Shown: positions 4,962 through 11,598 of the stretch, piece after piece
How positions within the stretch are numbered: the stretch's first letter is position 1
How the letters are laid out: every line of letters begins with the position of its first letter
Assembly: GCA_035524895.1 (NCBI GenBank)
Contig: DATLFI010000180.1
Coordinates: 1-14,478 of the forward strand
DNA from: DATLFI01 sp035524895
GTDB lineage: Bacteria; Acidobacteriota; Thermoanaerobaculia; Multivoradales; Multivoraceae
Reading direction: 5' to 3'
Length of the DNA: 14,478 nucleotides
Notes under the pieces: generated by a model
Databases searched by the model: none
Told to the model about the DNA's origin: nothing
Seen by the model: the letters and a program-made list of their open reading frames with translations, nothing else
Position numbers and translations under genes: made by a program

Positions 4962-5762
4962 ATGGCCCTACCGGACGGCATCGAGCGGACGCTGGGCACG
5001 GAGCTGTTCTCGCTGGGCGGCAAGGTGGCGGTGGTCACCGGGGCTTCGTCGGGGCTCGGCGTGACCTTCGCTCGAGCGCTCGCCGGGGCGGGGGCCAGCG
5101 TGGTGGTCGCCGCCCGGCGACTCGACCGGATCGAGCGGCTGGCCGAGGAGCTGCGTGCTGGTGGAGCGGACGCTCACGCGGTGGGCTGCGACGTGGCACA
5201 GCAGGCTGACGTCGATCGGCTGGTCGCGGCGACCCGCGAGCGCTTTGGCCGCGTCGACGTTTTGGTGAACAACGCCGGGGTCTCGTCGCCCGCGCCGGCC
5301 GAGCTCGAACCGCTCGAGGTCTGGCAGAGCGTGCTCGACGTCAACCTGACCGGGGTGTTCCTCTGCTCGCAGCGCTTCGGCAGGGTGATGCTGGAGCAGG
5401 GGTCGGGCGTGATCGTCAACGTTGCGTCGGTGCTGGGCGTGGTGGCGAGCGGGCAGATTCCCCAGGCCTCCTACGCGGCGACCAAGGCCGCGGTGGTCAA
5501 CCTCACCCGCGAGCTGGCGGCGCAGTGGGCTCGGCGCGGTGTGCGGGTCAACGCCATCGGCCCCGGCTGGTTCCCCTCGGAGATGACCGAGCAGATGTTC
5601 GACAACGAGCACAGCCTGGGCTGGATTCGCAAGCGGACCCCGATGGGTCGTCCAGGCGAGTCCTGGGAGATCGCGGGTGTGTTGTTGTTCCTGGCCTCCG
5701 ATGCTTCCGCTTATGTCACCGGGCAGACGATCCTGGTGGATGGCGGATGGACGATCGTTTGA
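4962..5762 (+). CDS. Classical short-chain dehydrogenase/reductase (SDR)
   Basis: 266 residues, typical for classical SDRs. The Rossmann nucleotide motif TGASSGLG is at residues 26-33, followed by AARR (50-53), whose arginines suggest NADP(H). CDV (76-78) binds adenine, NNAG is at 103-106, and the catalytic tetrad is N128, S156, Y171 and K175 in the order N-S-YxxxK. The end (LASDASAYVTGQTILVDGGW) is the usual tetramer-forming C-terminus. The reaction is a reversible NAD(P)-dependent alcohol/carbonyl conversion; the substrate cannot be told. The roughly 20-residue N-terminal extension before the first strand (DGIERTLGTELFSLGGK) resembles gluconate 5-dehydrogenase-like and 3-oxoacyl-ACP-reductase-like SDRs. 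ATG at 4962 follows GGAGG at 4951-4955. The next gene in the same direction starts 108 bp later, so co-transcription is possible. Confidence 0.92.
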   Translation: MALPDGIERTLGTELFSLGGKVAVVTGASSGLGVTFARALAGAGASVVVAARRLDRIERLAEELRAGGADAHAVGCDVAQQADVDRLVAATRERFGRVDVLVNNAGVSSPAPAELEPLEVWQSVLDVNLTGVFLCSQRFGRVMLEQGSGVIVNVASVLGVVASGQIPQASYAATKAAVVNLTRELAAQWARRGVRVNAIGPGWFPSEMTEQMFDNEHSLGWIRKRTPMGRPGESWEIAGVLLFLASDASAYVTGQTILVDGGWTIV

Positions 5763-5870
5763 GGGGTGCGGAGCATGGGCCGGGCCCTTGGAGGGTGGAC
5801 CAGGGGGATCTGGAACGCGGCTCTGGGAAACTGGCGGCCGGTGTCGACGTAGTGCCTCAGGGGAGGGCGC

Positions 5871-6878
5871 ATGGCTGAGGCGAAAGAGCGCGCGGGTTGT
5901 TGGAAGATCGGTTGCCTGGGTTGCGGCGGCCTGGCCGTGGCGATGGTCCTGGTCTTCGCCCTGGTCAGCGTGCTCCAGGTCAGTCGCGACCGCGGCGAGC
6001 GTCCGATCGAGAGCCGCGACGTCGTGCAGCGCCTGCCGACGCTGCCGGAGCTCGAGGCGCTGATCGAGCGCGGCGAGCTGGGAGCCGGCGGTCGCCTGAA
6101 CCTGCCAGACGGCGCGCCCTTCGAATCTCCGGTGCTCGCCGGCAAGGTCGGGACCGTCGAGCTCGACCTCGACGTGGGCGAGTTCGAGATCGTGCCGGGC
6201 GCGGCCGGAGAGCCGATCCGGGTGGACGGGGAGTACGAGGAGGATGCCTTCCGGCTGGCGGAGAGCTTCGTCGAGCACGACGACGGCACCTGGACGTACC
6301 GCGTTTCGATGCGGCCGCGCGGCGGCATGTTCGGCATGCTCTTCCGCGGAGCCGGCAACAACCCCCGCAACCGCATCACGATCACCCTGCCGCGCGGGCA
6401 GCCGTTCGATCTCGTCGGCAAGGTCGGCCTCGGCAGCACGCGCATCGAGCTCGGCGGTCTGCTGGTGCGCCGCTTGGACCTCGATGCGGGCACAGGCGAG
6501 CACGAGATCTCGTTCGAGGAGCCGCTGCTCGCGCCCATGGAGTCGTTTCGCCTGGGCAAGAGCATAGGCGACCTGCGCGTGCATGGGCTCGGCAACGCAA
6601 GCCCTGCGGTGGTCGAGATCTCGCAGAGCATCGGCGAAGCTCGCATCGACCTCTCTGGAGCGTGGGCGGGGGACGCGGACATTCGGATCGAGAACCGCAT
6701 CGGCGAAGCCAGCGTCGTCGTCCCGGACAACGTGCGGGTCCAGGTCGACCGAGCGCGCGTCGCCCTCGGAGAGCAGCGAGTGAGGGTGCCGGACTCTGAT
6801 TCCCTCCCGGCGGATGCCCCGACCCTGCGCCTGCGGCTCGAGGGCAGCATCGGCGACGTCCGGATCACCGGCGGCTAG
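5871..6878 (+). CDS. Membrane-anchored toast-rack / DUF4097-like beta-repeat protein
   Basis: 335 residues; ATG at 5871 with GGGAGG at 5861-5866. A short cytoplasmic N-terminus with three cysteines (C10, C15, C18 in GCWKIGCLGC) leads into one membrane helix at about residues 19-37. The exported part has VELDLDVGEFEIVPG (96-110), like the N-terminal toast-rack unit of LiaF/DUF2154-type proteins, then a segment rich in G-x-x-x-I-E-L turns. From 231 on, near-identical strands recur: SIGDLRVH (231), SIGEARID (253), RIGEASVV (277) and SIGDVRIT (326), spaced 22, 24 and 49 residues, as in a right-handed beta solenoid. LiaF and DUF4097 relatives sense or report envelope stress, but here no LiaRS-like two-component genes are adjacent, so the role is inferred only at fold level. 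Confidence 0.75.
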   Translation: MAEAKERAGCWKIGCLGCGGLAVAMVLVFALVSVLQVSRDRGERPIESRDVVQRLPTLPELEALIERGELGAGGRLNLPDGAPFESPVLAGKVGTVELDLDVGEFEIVPGAAGEPIRVDGEYEEDAFRLAESFVEHDDGTWTYRVSMRPRGGMFGMLFRGAGNNPRNRITITLPRGQPFDLVGKVGLGSTRIELGGLLVRRLDLDAGTGEHEISFEEPLLAPMESFRLGKSIGDLRVHGLGNASPAVVEISQSIGEARIDLSGAWAGDADIRIENRIGEASVVVPDNVRVQVDRARVALGEQRVRVPDSDSLPADAPTLRLRLEGSIGDVRITGG

Positions 6879-6922
6879 CAGGAGACATAGCCCCTCGGTA
6901 GGGAGCAGTGACAGAGTGCATG

Positions 6923-6995
6923 CGCGTCGTACTCGGCGCGATCCCTCAAAGCGCCGGACCTTCGGCGCGATCCTTAGCGCGCCGTACTCGGCGCG
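6923..6995 (+). repeat. Three tandem hairpins in the leader of the GST-like gene
   Basis: Three stem-loops follow each other: CGCGTCG-TACT-CGGCGCG (6923-6940, one T/G), GCGCCG-GACCTT-CGGCGC (6951-6968) and CGCGCCG-TACT-CGGCGCG (6978-6995). Each is followed by ATCC, so CGGCGCGATCC recurs at 6934, 6963 and 6989; CGTACTCGGCGCGATCC (17 bp) is identical in the first and third. They lie 27-99 bp before the GTG start. They may act as a terminator or attenuator cluster, protein-binding sites, or REP-like units. Confidence 0.6.
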
Positions 6996-7021
6996 ATCCG
7001 CCATCCAAGGAGATCCGCGCA

Positions 7022-7678
7022 GTGAAGCTCTACAACTCGAACCTCTCGCCGTTCGCTGCCTGCGTTCGCCTCGCGATCTACGCGAAGAAGCTCGAGGGAC
7101 AGGTCCAGGTCGTGCCGCCGCCGGAGGGTGGGCTCAAGTCGGCGGCGTATCTCGCCATCAACCCGATCGGCAAGGTGCCGGCGCTCCAGCTCGACGGCTG
7201 GACCCTTCCCGAGTCGACCGTGATCTGTGACTACCTGGAGGACCGCTTTCCCGAGCCGAGCCTCCGTCCGCACGGCGCCGACGACCGGGCACGCATGCGG
7301 CTCCTGATGCGGCTGGTCGATCTCTACCTCTATCCGGGTCTGTTGGCGCTCTTCGCTCAGGCCAACTCCGGCGAGCGCTCCGAGGAGCGGATCACGGAAG
7401 GCTTCCGCCTGGTCGAGCATGCCTCGACGCACCTCGAACACTGGTTCGGCGACACCAGCCACGCGGTGGGCAACCGGCTGACACTCGCCGACTGCTCGCT
7501 GATGCCGGCACTGTTCTACGTGCGCTCCATGTCGCGCCTCTTCCATCGCGACCCGTTCGGCGCCCATCCGAAGCTGGGCGAGTACTACAAGCGTCTGGCC
7601 GAGGAGCCGGTGGTGGCGCGGGTGATCGGCGAGATGAAGGCTGCGCTCGCGGAGCGGAGGAGCCAACAGGCCCGATAG
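7022..7678 (+). CDS. Glutathione S-transferase family protein
   Basis: 218 residues. GTG at 7022 was chosen because AAGGAG (7007-7012) precedes it and the first strand MKLYNSNLSPFAACVRLAIY starts there; longer in-frame extensions would run through the hairpins. The N-terminal thioredoxin-like domain has the S9-P10 active-site turn with C14, the NPIGKVPAL loop with cis-Pro53, and the glutathione-binding E64-S65 in PESTVICDYLEDRFP. The C-terminal helical domain starts near 88 and contains the N-capping motif GNRLTLAD (150-157). Length and layout match bacterial GSTs of the beta/theta or stringent-starvation-like classes. It would conjugate or reduce electrophiles in the cytoplasm; the substrate is unknown. 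It may use its own leader, given the tandem hairpins before it. Confidence 0.9.
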   Translation: MKLYNSNLSPFAACVRLAIYAKKLEGQVQVVPPPEGGLKSAAYLAINPIGKVPALQLDGWTLPESTVICDYLEDRFPEPSLRPHGADDRARMRLLMRLVDLYLYPGLLALFAQANSGERSEERITEGFRLVEHASTHLEHWFGDTSHAVGNRLTLADCSLMPALFYVRSMSRLFHRDPFGAHPKLGEYYKRLAEEPVVARVIGEMKAALAERRSQQAR

Positions 7679-7711
7679 GACGGAGCTCGAGGTCTCGAAG
7701 CTGCCATGGCA

Positions 7712-7717
7712 TAGAAT
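7712..7717 (+). promoter_or_regulatory. Possible -10 element TAGAAT before the cysteine-rich protein gene
   Basis: TAGAATC lies 77 bp before the ATG at 7795, in the gap between the GST-like gene and the next gene. The same 7-mer precedes the DUF4160 gene at 282. No convincing -35 box is seen. Confidence 0.25.
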
Positions 7718-7794
7718 CCAGCTAGGCGCGGCACCGACCGCAGCCTCTTTGCAATGCACCCAGGCACTTCCAGCACACCCACGTGAGGCTTCCC

Positions 7795-8268
7795 ATGGTT
7801 CGTCAACGCACTCTTCTAGTCGGCATTGTTCTCGTATTGGTCGCTTTCGTCGGCGGAGCCGGCGCCGGACTCGCGAGCCGCGCCAGCGACGAGCTGGCGT
7901 TCGGCGACGTCAAAGAGCAGACCCAGCAGTTCATCGAGTACGAGCGCACCATCGAGCTGACGCCGGCTCAGGAGGCGGTCAAGAAGGAAGCGCTCTCGCA
8001 GATCCCTGCGCCCTGCTGCTCCGACAACACCGCCTACACCTGCTGCTGCCCGTGCAACATGGCCAAGGCGATCTGGGGCATGTCGGCGTACCTGATCACC
8101 GAGAAGGGCGCCGACGCCGCCATGGTGCGCAAGAAGACCGAGGAGTGGGTGAAGCTCATCAACCCGGATGGCTTCCCCGGCGACACCTGCTACACCAGCG
8201 GCGGCTGCGGCAAGGCGTTCGCTCACGGTGGCTGCGGCGGCATGAACGCCGAGCGACTCGTTTTCTGA
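7795..8268 (+). CDS. Exported/membrane-anchored cysteine-rich protein with a CCCPC cluster
   Basis: 157 residues from the ATG at 7795, preceded by GAGG at 7785-7788; an in-frame GTG at 7783 is possible. MVRQRTLLVGIVLVLVAFVG is a signal anchor or uncleaved signal peptide (hydrophobic 7-28). The mature part has nine cysteines at 74, 75, 83, 84, 85, 87, 132, 138 and 147: APCCSDNTAYTCCCPCNMAK, then CYTSGGCG and HGGCGG. The dense PCC-x7-CCCPC pattern suggests metal or haem-independent redox binding outside the cytoplasm. It faintly recalls PCYCGC-motif proteins but lacks the exact motif. I do not recognise a named family. The segment between 88 and 130 is helical (IWGMSAYLI, then a KKTEEWVKLI helix). 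It converges on the secreted LanC-like gene, with 74 bp between stops. Confidence 0.75.
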   Translation: MVRQRTLLVGIVLVLVAFVGGAGAGLASRASDELAFGDVKEQTQQFIEYERTIELTPAQEAVKKEALSQIPAPCCSDNTAYTCCCPCNMAKAIWGMSAYLITEKGADAAMVRKKTEEWVKLINPDGFPGDTCYTSGGCGKAFAHGGCGGMNAERLVF

Positions 8269-8298
8269 CAGGAGCGCCTCCGGTTTTCTGACAGGAGC
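8260..8298 (+). repeat. Tandem duplication spanning a stop codon
   Basis: GTTTTCTGACAGGAGC occurs at 8260-8275 and again at 8283-8298 (period 23 bp). The first copy supplies the last codons and TGA stop of the cysteine-rich protein gene. Confidence 0.85.
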
Positions 8299-8309
8299 TC
8301 AGCCCGGGG

Positions 8310-8323
8310 CGGTCGCGCGACCG
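8310..8323. repeat. 14-bp perfect palindrome between convergent genes
   Basis: CGGTCGCGCGACCG reads the same on both strands. It sits between the stops of the cysteine-rich and LanC-like genes, where either a weak bidirectional hairpin terminator or a dyad binding site would fit. No T-run follows on either strand. Confidence 0.4.
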
Positions 8324-8342
8324 TTGCAGCCCGAGCTTCGGC

Positions 8343-9788
8343 TCACCACGGCGAGTCGGGCAGCCTGCCTGCCACGTCGCGACCTTGCTCGACCAGGTGC
8401 AGGCGTAGCAGTGCCATGCCGACGCCCGCGGCGCCCTGCATGTAGCCGGTCTGCGCCACGAGTAGCTCGGGCTGGAGCCGGTGCTCGGCCTGGATCCAGG
8501 CGAGGCCGCCGGCGTCGGTGGTGCCGCGCTGCACGATGTCGACGCCGACCCGGCGTGCGAAGTCGAGATAGCGCTCTTCGCCGGTCGCGCGATAGAGGCT
8601 CAACGAGAAGTCGAGCACGCCCGCGGCGCCGCAGCACTGGCTGACGTTGTTCCAGTAGCCCGGAGTGCGGGCCTCGGGGATACCGCTCTCGAGCACGGCT
8701 CGGGCCGATCGCTCGACCCAGTTCCGCCACTCCGAGTCGCCGGTGATCTCGTGCAGGCGGTGGAAGAGTCGCGCGGTGCCCGCTGGGCCGTGGCACCAGC
8801 TCAGGTAGTGGAGGTCCTCGCCGCCGGGTTCGTGGTGGTAGATCAGGCACAGCTCACCGCTCTCGCCGCCATCGGCGCCCTCGGCGATAGTGGTGAGATG
8901 GCGCGCACCGGCGAGCGCCGCGTCGAGGAATGCGCCGCCGTCTGCCGGCGGAGAGACGGTGTCGCGGTGGAGGGTCGCCAGAAAGTAGGCGACTCCTGCG
9001 GTGCCGTGGGAGAAGTTCGGCATCGTGCGCGGGAAGTCCGGCGTCATCGCCCAGCGGAGACCACCAGGCGCGGTGCGACCGAGCTCGACCAGCCGTCGAC
9101 CCGCCGCCGCCGCCAGCTCGCGGGCCGGGGCGCTGCCGAGCCGGTCCGCCGCGGCGAGCAGGAACAGGCCGATCCCGGCTGAGCCCGAGACAATGTCGGT
9201 GGACTCGTTCCAGTCCACGCCCGCGCCGGCGGGCCGCGCGGTGCGGCGCAGGCTCTCGACGACCGCCGCGGCGCCGTCGCGAAAGCGCGCGTCGCCGGTC
9301 GCGCGCCAGAGCTCGAGCAGTGACGCGCCGATACCCGCGGCCCCGCTGTAGAGCCCCGCCTCGAGCGGGTCGTCGTCGAGCCGTTCGAGCAGGGTGTCGC
9401 CGGCCCCCATCGCAAGTCGGCGGTGGCTCGTGTCGCCGGTGCTTTCGAAGAGCGCGGAGAAGAACAGGGCGACACCGGACACGCCGTGGTAGAGCGAGAG
9501 ATCGAGGTGGGGGAGCGCGGGCTGCCGCGGATCGGGCTCCCACAGCAGCCCGTAAGGCTCTGGCACCGCCACGCTTTCGAGCCAGCGGGCCGCATCGAGC
9601 GCCGCGTCGAGCGCCGGGCTCCTTTCTCTCGATGTGGGTGCCACTCGATCTGGGAGTGGTTCTCTCGCCACGGTCTGCTCGGTTGGAGTGGTGCGACGCG
9701 GTGCGGGGTCAGGCGCCTGCGCGGCCATCGGGGGCGCCGCGCACGCCGCCGCCGAGAGCAGCGCGAGGACGCGACGCGCCTGGTTCAT
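8343..9788 (-). CDS. Secreted LanC-like (lanthionine synthetase C-like) protein
   Basis: 481 residues. Seven G-x-x-G turns of the LanC alpha/alpha barrel are visible: YHGVSGVALFF (100), YSGAAGIGASLL (147), VSGSAGIGLFLL (200), SHGTAGVAYFL (260), WCHGPAGTARLF (331), QCCGAAGVLDFSL (384) and MQGAAGVGMALL (450). Compared with the NisC pattern, D198 and H261 match catalytic positions, and C332 and C385 match zinc ligands. The third ligand, His in the CHG motif, is Cys386 here, and the Arg four residues before the first zinc Cys is absent. The N-terminus (MNQARRVLALLSAAACAAPP, then AQA) looks like a Sec signal peptide or possibly a lipoprotein signal, which is odd because LanC enzymes are cytosolic. 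It is the second gene of an operon, with an ATGA overlap to the VWFA gene upstream. No lanthipeptide precursor or dehydratase is present, so its reaction is unknown. Confidence 0.85.
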   Translation of the reverse strand: MNQARRVLALLSAAACAAPPMAAQAPDPAPRRTTPTEQTVAREPLPDRVAPTSRERSPALDAALDAARWLESVAVPEPYGLLWEPDPRQPALPHLDLSLYHGVSGVALFFSALFESTGDTSHRRLAMGAGDTLLERLDDDPLEAGLYSGAAGIGASLLELWRATGDARFRDGAAAVVESLRRTARPAGAGVDWNESTDIVSGSAGIGLFLLAAADRLGSAPARELAAAAGRRLVELGRTAPGGLRWAMTPDFPRTMPNFSHGTAGVAYFLATLHRDTVSPPADGGAFLDAALAGARHLTTIAEGADGGESGELCLIYHHEPGGEDLHYLSWCHGPAGTARLFHRLHEITGDSEWRNWVERSARAVLESGIPEARTPGYWNNVSQCCGAAGVLDFSLSLYRATGEERYLDFARRVGVDIVQRGTTDAGGLAWIQAEHRLQPELLVAQTGYMQGAAGVGMALLRLHLVEQGRDVAGRLPDSPW

Positions 9789-11419
9789 GGCGGCTGGTCG
9801 TCCTGCGTCGACCGATACGACATCGAGACGACGCCGTTGAGCGTCCGAGCTCCGTACACGTCGTGGACCGAGACCGCCATGTCGTGCGGGCGCCGCCGCA
9901 TGCGCAACATGGTGGTGTACCGGTAGACCTCACCGGGCCGGTAGGTCCCTTCGAGCTCCACCGGCAGGATCGGGATGTCTGCCTGGCTGCCCGACTCGTC
10001 GATCACCGCGAGCCGGATCTCGAACCGGGCGTGGTCGGTGTCACGCTGGCGCACGAAGGTGAGCTCGTCGAGCGGCACCAACACCTCGATCGGCACCATC
10101 ATCTTGCGCAGACCCTTTCGCTCCGCCTGACCGAAGCGCACCTGCACGGGTCCCGCGGGCAGCTCCTCGCCAAACAGGAGCGCGCTCTGCGCCATCATGC
10201 TCAGCTCGGCGGAGCGCGACAGGTCGACGTAGCTGTCGCGGGTTCGCGTTCTCAGGCCGGAGCGCCGCACCTCGACCTGTATCCGGTGGCGCGCGTCGTC
10301 AGCGACGAGCTCGGGCACGAAGCCGAGGAAGTAATAGGAGCGCGTGTCGGCCACGGCTCCGCGCAGCAGCTCCGCTCGCCGGTACAGCATCTGGCCGCCC
10401 GTATCGCTTGCGATCCTGCTCGAGCTGGTGTTGCGCCAGAGGTTCGTGCTCGCCTGGTCGCCGATCGGGTAGACGGTGTACGCGAGCAGGTTCGCGGTCT
10501 CGACCAGAGGTCGCACCAGGTCGAGGTCGGTGACGATGTCGATGCCGGCGGTGCCGCTGCGGAAGGCACCGAGCGGCCACTGTCCGGCGACCAGCAGCAT
10601 CACCTTGCGCCCTTCGGGCTGCGCGAAGCCGCGCAGCGCAGAGACGGCGCTGGCGACCGCGAGCTCGAGGTCGAGGCGCAGCGGCGCGCCACCCAACGCT
10701 TCCAGGAACGAGGCTTCGGGCAGCGTCTCTGCCATCTCCACCAGCAGCGCATCCTCCGCCGACCCGCCGCCGGGAGCATCGGCCGTGACGTCCACGAGCC
10801 TTGACGTTCGGGGCCGCAGCCCGAGCGTGCGCGCCACCTGGAGCGGCGACCGTGTGCTACCGCCGAAGCGCTGTCCGTCGAGGAGCTGGCCGAGCGCCGC
10901 GGCGAGATCCTTGGGCGAGGAAGACCAGCTCGACAGCATCTGCAGCCTGGTGCCTTGGTGCACCAGCACTGCCATGCGGTCGCGCGGACCGAGCTCGTCG
11001 ACCTGGTCGATGAGGGCGCGCACGATCGGGTCGCGGTCGACCTTGCGCGTGTGGTTGTCGTCGACGTAGACCAGGAAGTTGGTGCCGATTGCCTCTCCCG
11101 GCTCGACGCCGGGAGGGGACTCGATGTGTCCCCCCGACTGCGCCATACCTCCGCGGATCTCGCTGAAGTACTCGATCGCTACTTCCTGCCCGTCGACCAC
11201 GAGCACGAAGTCGTCGGCGGTGAGACCGTGGACGCGCCCGCCCGAGCGGTCGGTGACCACCACCTCGAGGTTCACCACCCTGACGTCGAGGAACTCGCCG
11301 AACACCTCGGGCAGCGGCTGTTGCTGGGCGGCTGCGGGTGGCAGCGCGGCGGTGTCCCAGAGCGCCGCGATCAGAGTCGACGACGCCAGCACCGGTCGTA
11401 ACGACGCGAGTGGCCTCAT
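9785..11419 (-). CDS. Secreted VWFA-related protein (Acidobacterial VWFA-type)
   Basis: 544 residues. The ATG at 11419 has GGAGG in the preceding TTGGAGGTCCCC. A signal peptide covers about residues 1-32 (ending PPAAAQQQ). Residues 39-89 form the N-terminal beta domain typical of the VWFA-related Acidobacterial family: FLDVRVVNLEVVVTDRSGG, HGLTADDFVLVVDG, IEYFSE. The von Willebrand A-like part follows, with NFLVYVDDNHT (about 114-124) in the place of the metal-binding DxSxS; here it reads D-x-N-x-T. Later family landmarks are GRKVMLLVAG, NLLAYTVYPIG, ASDTGGQMLYRR, SYYFLGF and the RRSGLRTRTRDSYVDL end of the core, then about 145 residues of extra beta-rich C-terminus. The family is usually exported and thought to mediate protein-protein or metal-dependent binding; no partner is known. 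It is the first gene of a two-gene operon with the LanC-like protein. Confidence 0.85.
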   Translation of the reverse strand: MRPLASLRPVLASSTLIAALWDTAALPPAAAQQQPLPEVFGEFLDVRVVNLEVVVTDRSGGRVHGLTADDFVLVVDGQEVAIEYFSEIRGGMAQSGGHIESPPGVEPGEAIGTNFLVYVDDNHTRKVDRDPIVRALIDQVDELGPRDRMAVLVHQGTRLQMLSSWSSSPKDLAAALGQLLDGQRFGGSTRSPLQVARTLGLRPRTSRLVDVTADAPGGGSAEDALLVEMAETLPEASFLEALGGAPLRLDLELAVASAVSALRGFAQPEGRKVMLLVAGQWPLGAFRSGTAGIDIVTDLDLVRPLVETANLLAYTVYPIGDQASTNLWRNTSSSRIASDTGGQMLYRRAELLRGAVADTRSYYFLGFVPELVADDARHRIQVEVRRSGLRTRTRDSYVDLSRSAELSMMAQSALLFGEELPAGPVQVRFGQAERKGLRKMMVPIEVLVPLDELTFVRQRDTDHARFEIRLAVIDESGSQADIPILPVELEGTYRPGEVYRYTTMLRMRRRPHDMAVSVHDVYGARTLNGVVSMSYRSTQDDQPP

Positions 11420-11445
11420 GGGGACCTCCAAGTGGGTGCGGTGGC

Positions 11446-11531
11446 CTACTCCCGTGCTGATCTTACGTCCGTCCTCTCTCGGACGCCGAAAGCGTCGCGG
11501 CCGGGCCTGCGGGAGTAGCCTGAAGGAGTAG
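11446..11531. promoter_or_regulatory. Dyad and direct repeats in the divergent VWFA / holin-like promoter region
   Basis: CTACTCCCG (11446-11454) is repeated inverted as CGGGAGTAG (11510-11518), 55 bp apart and flanking the candidate VWFA promoter; GGAGTAG recurs at 11525-11531. Three related sites around a divergent promoter could bind a regulator. This is inference from repeat spacing only. Confidence 0.3.
11459..11465 (-). promoter_or_regulatory. Candidate -10 element (TAAGATC) of the VWFA/LanC-like operon
   Basis: Read leftward the site is CGTAAGATCAG, 39 bp before the VWFA start. It is identical over 7 bp to sites before the methyltransferase and metG genes. A CGTCCG / CGGACG hairpin (11466-11485, 8-base loop) sits directly upstream, between the site and any -35 box. 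Confidence 0.4.
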
Positions 11532-11557
11532 TCCGTTACGATCGGTCAGCAACGCCC

Positions 11558-11574
11558 AGCCAGATCCTCTGGCT
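11558..11574 (+). promoter_or_regulatory. Small leader hairpin before the PF04020-type gene
   Basis: AGCCAGA (11558-11564), loop TCC, TCTGGCT (11568-11574): a perfect 7-bp stem ending 13 bp before the GGGAGG ribosome site (11588-11593). It leaves the ribosome site free, so it may stabilise the mRNA or be incidental. Confidence 0.25.
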
Positions 11575-11598
11575 CAGCGTCCGATCCGGGAGGTCGCC

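Noticed and set aside
6923..6999. CRISPR array
   Set aside because: Repeat cores are only 11-17 bp, units are 26-29 bp with no spacer-like unique sequence, and there are no cas genes.
4968..7004. 678-codon open frame on the minus strand
   Set aside because: It is antisense to the SDR and toast-rack genes. Its product is His/Arg/Asp-rich with no motif, as GC-rich shadow frames are.
8343..9788. Lantibiotic biosynthesis cluster
   Set aside because: No precursor peptide, LanB/LanM dehydratase, ABC transporter or protease gene is adjacent, and the LanC-like protein appears secreted.
8930..10804. 624-codon open frame on the plus strand
   Set aside because: Lies opposite the LanC-like and VWFA genes. 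Composition is Arg/Ala/Pro-rich, with no domain; the leftward genes have strong motifs.
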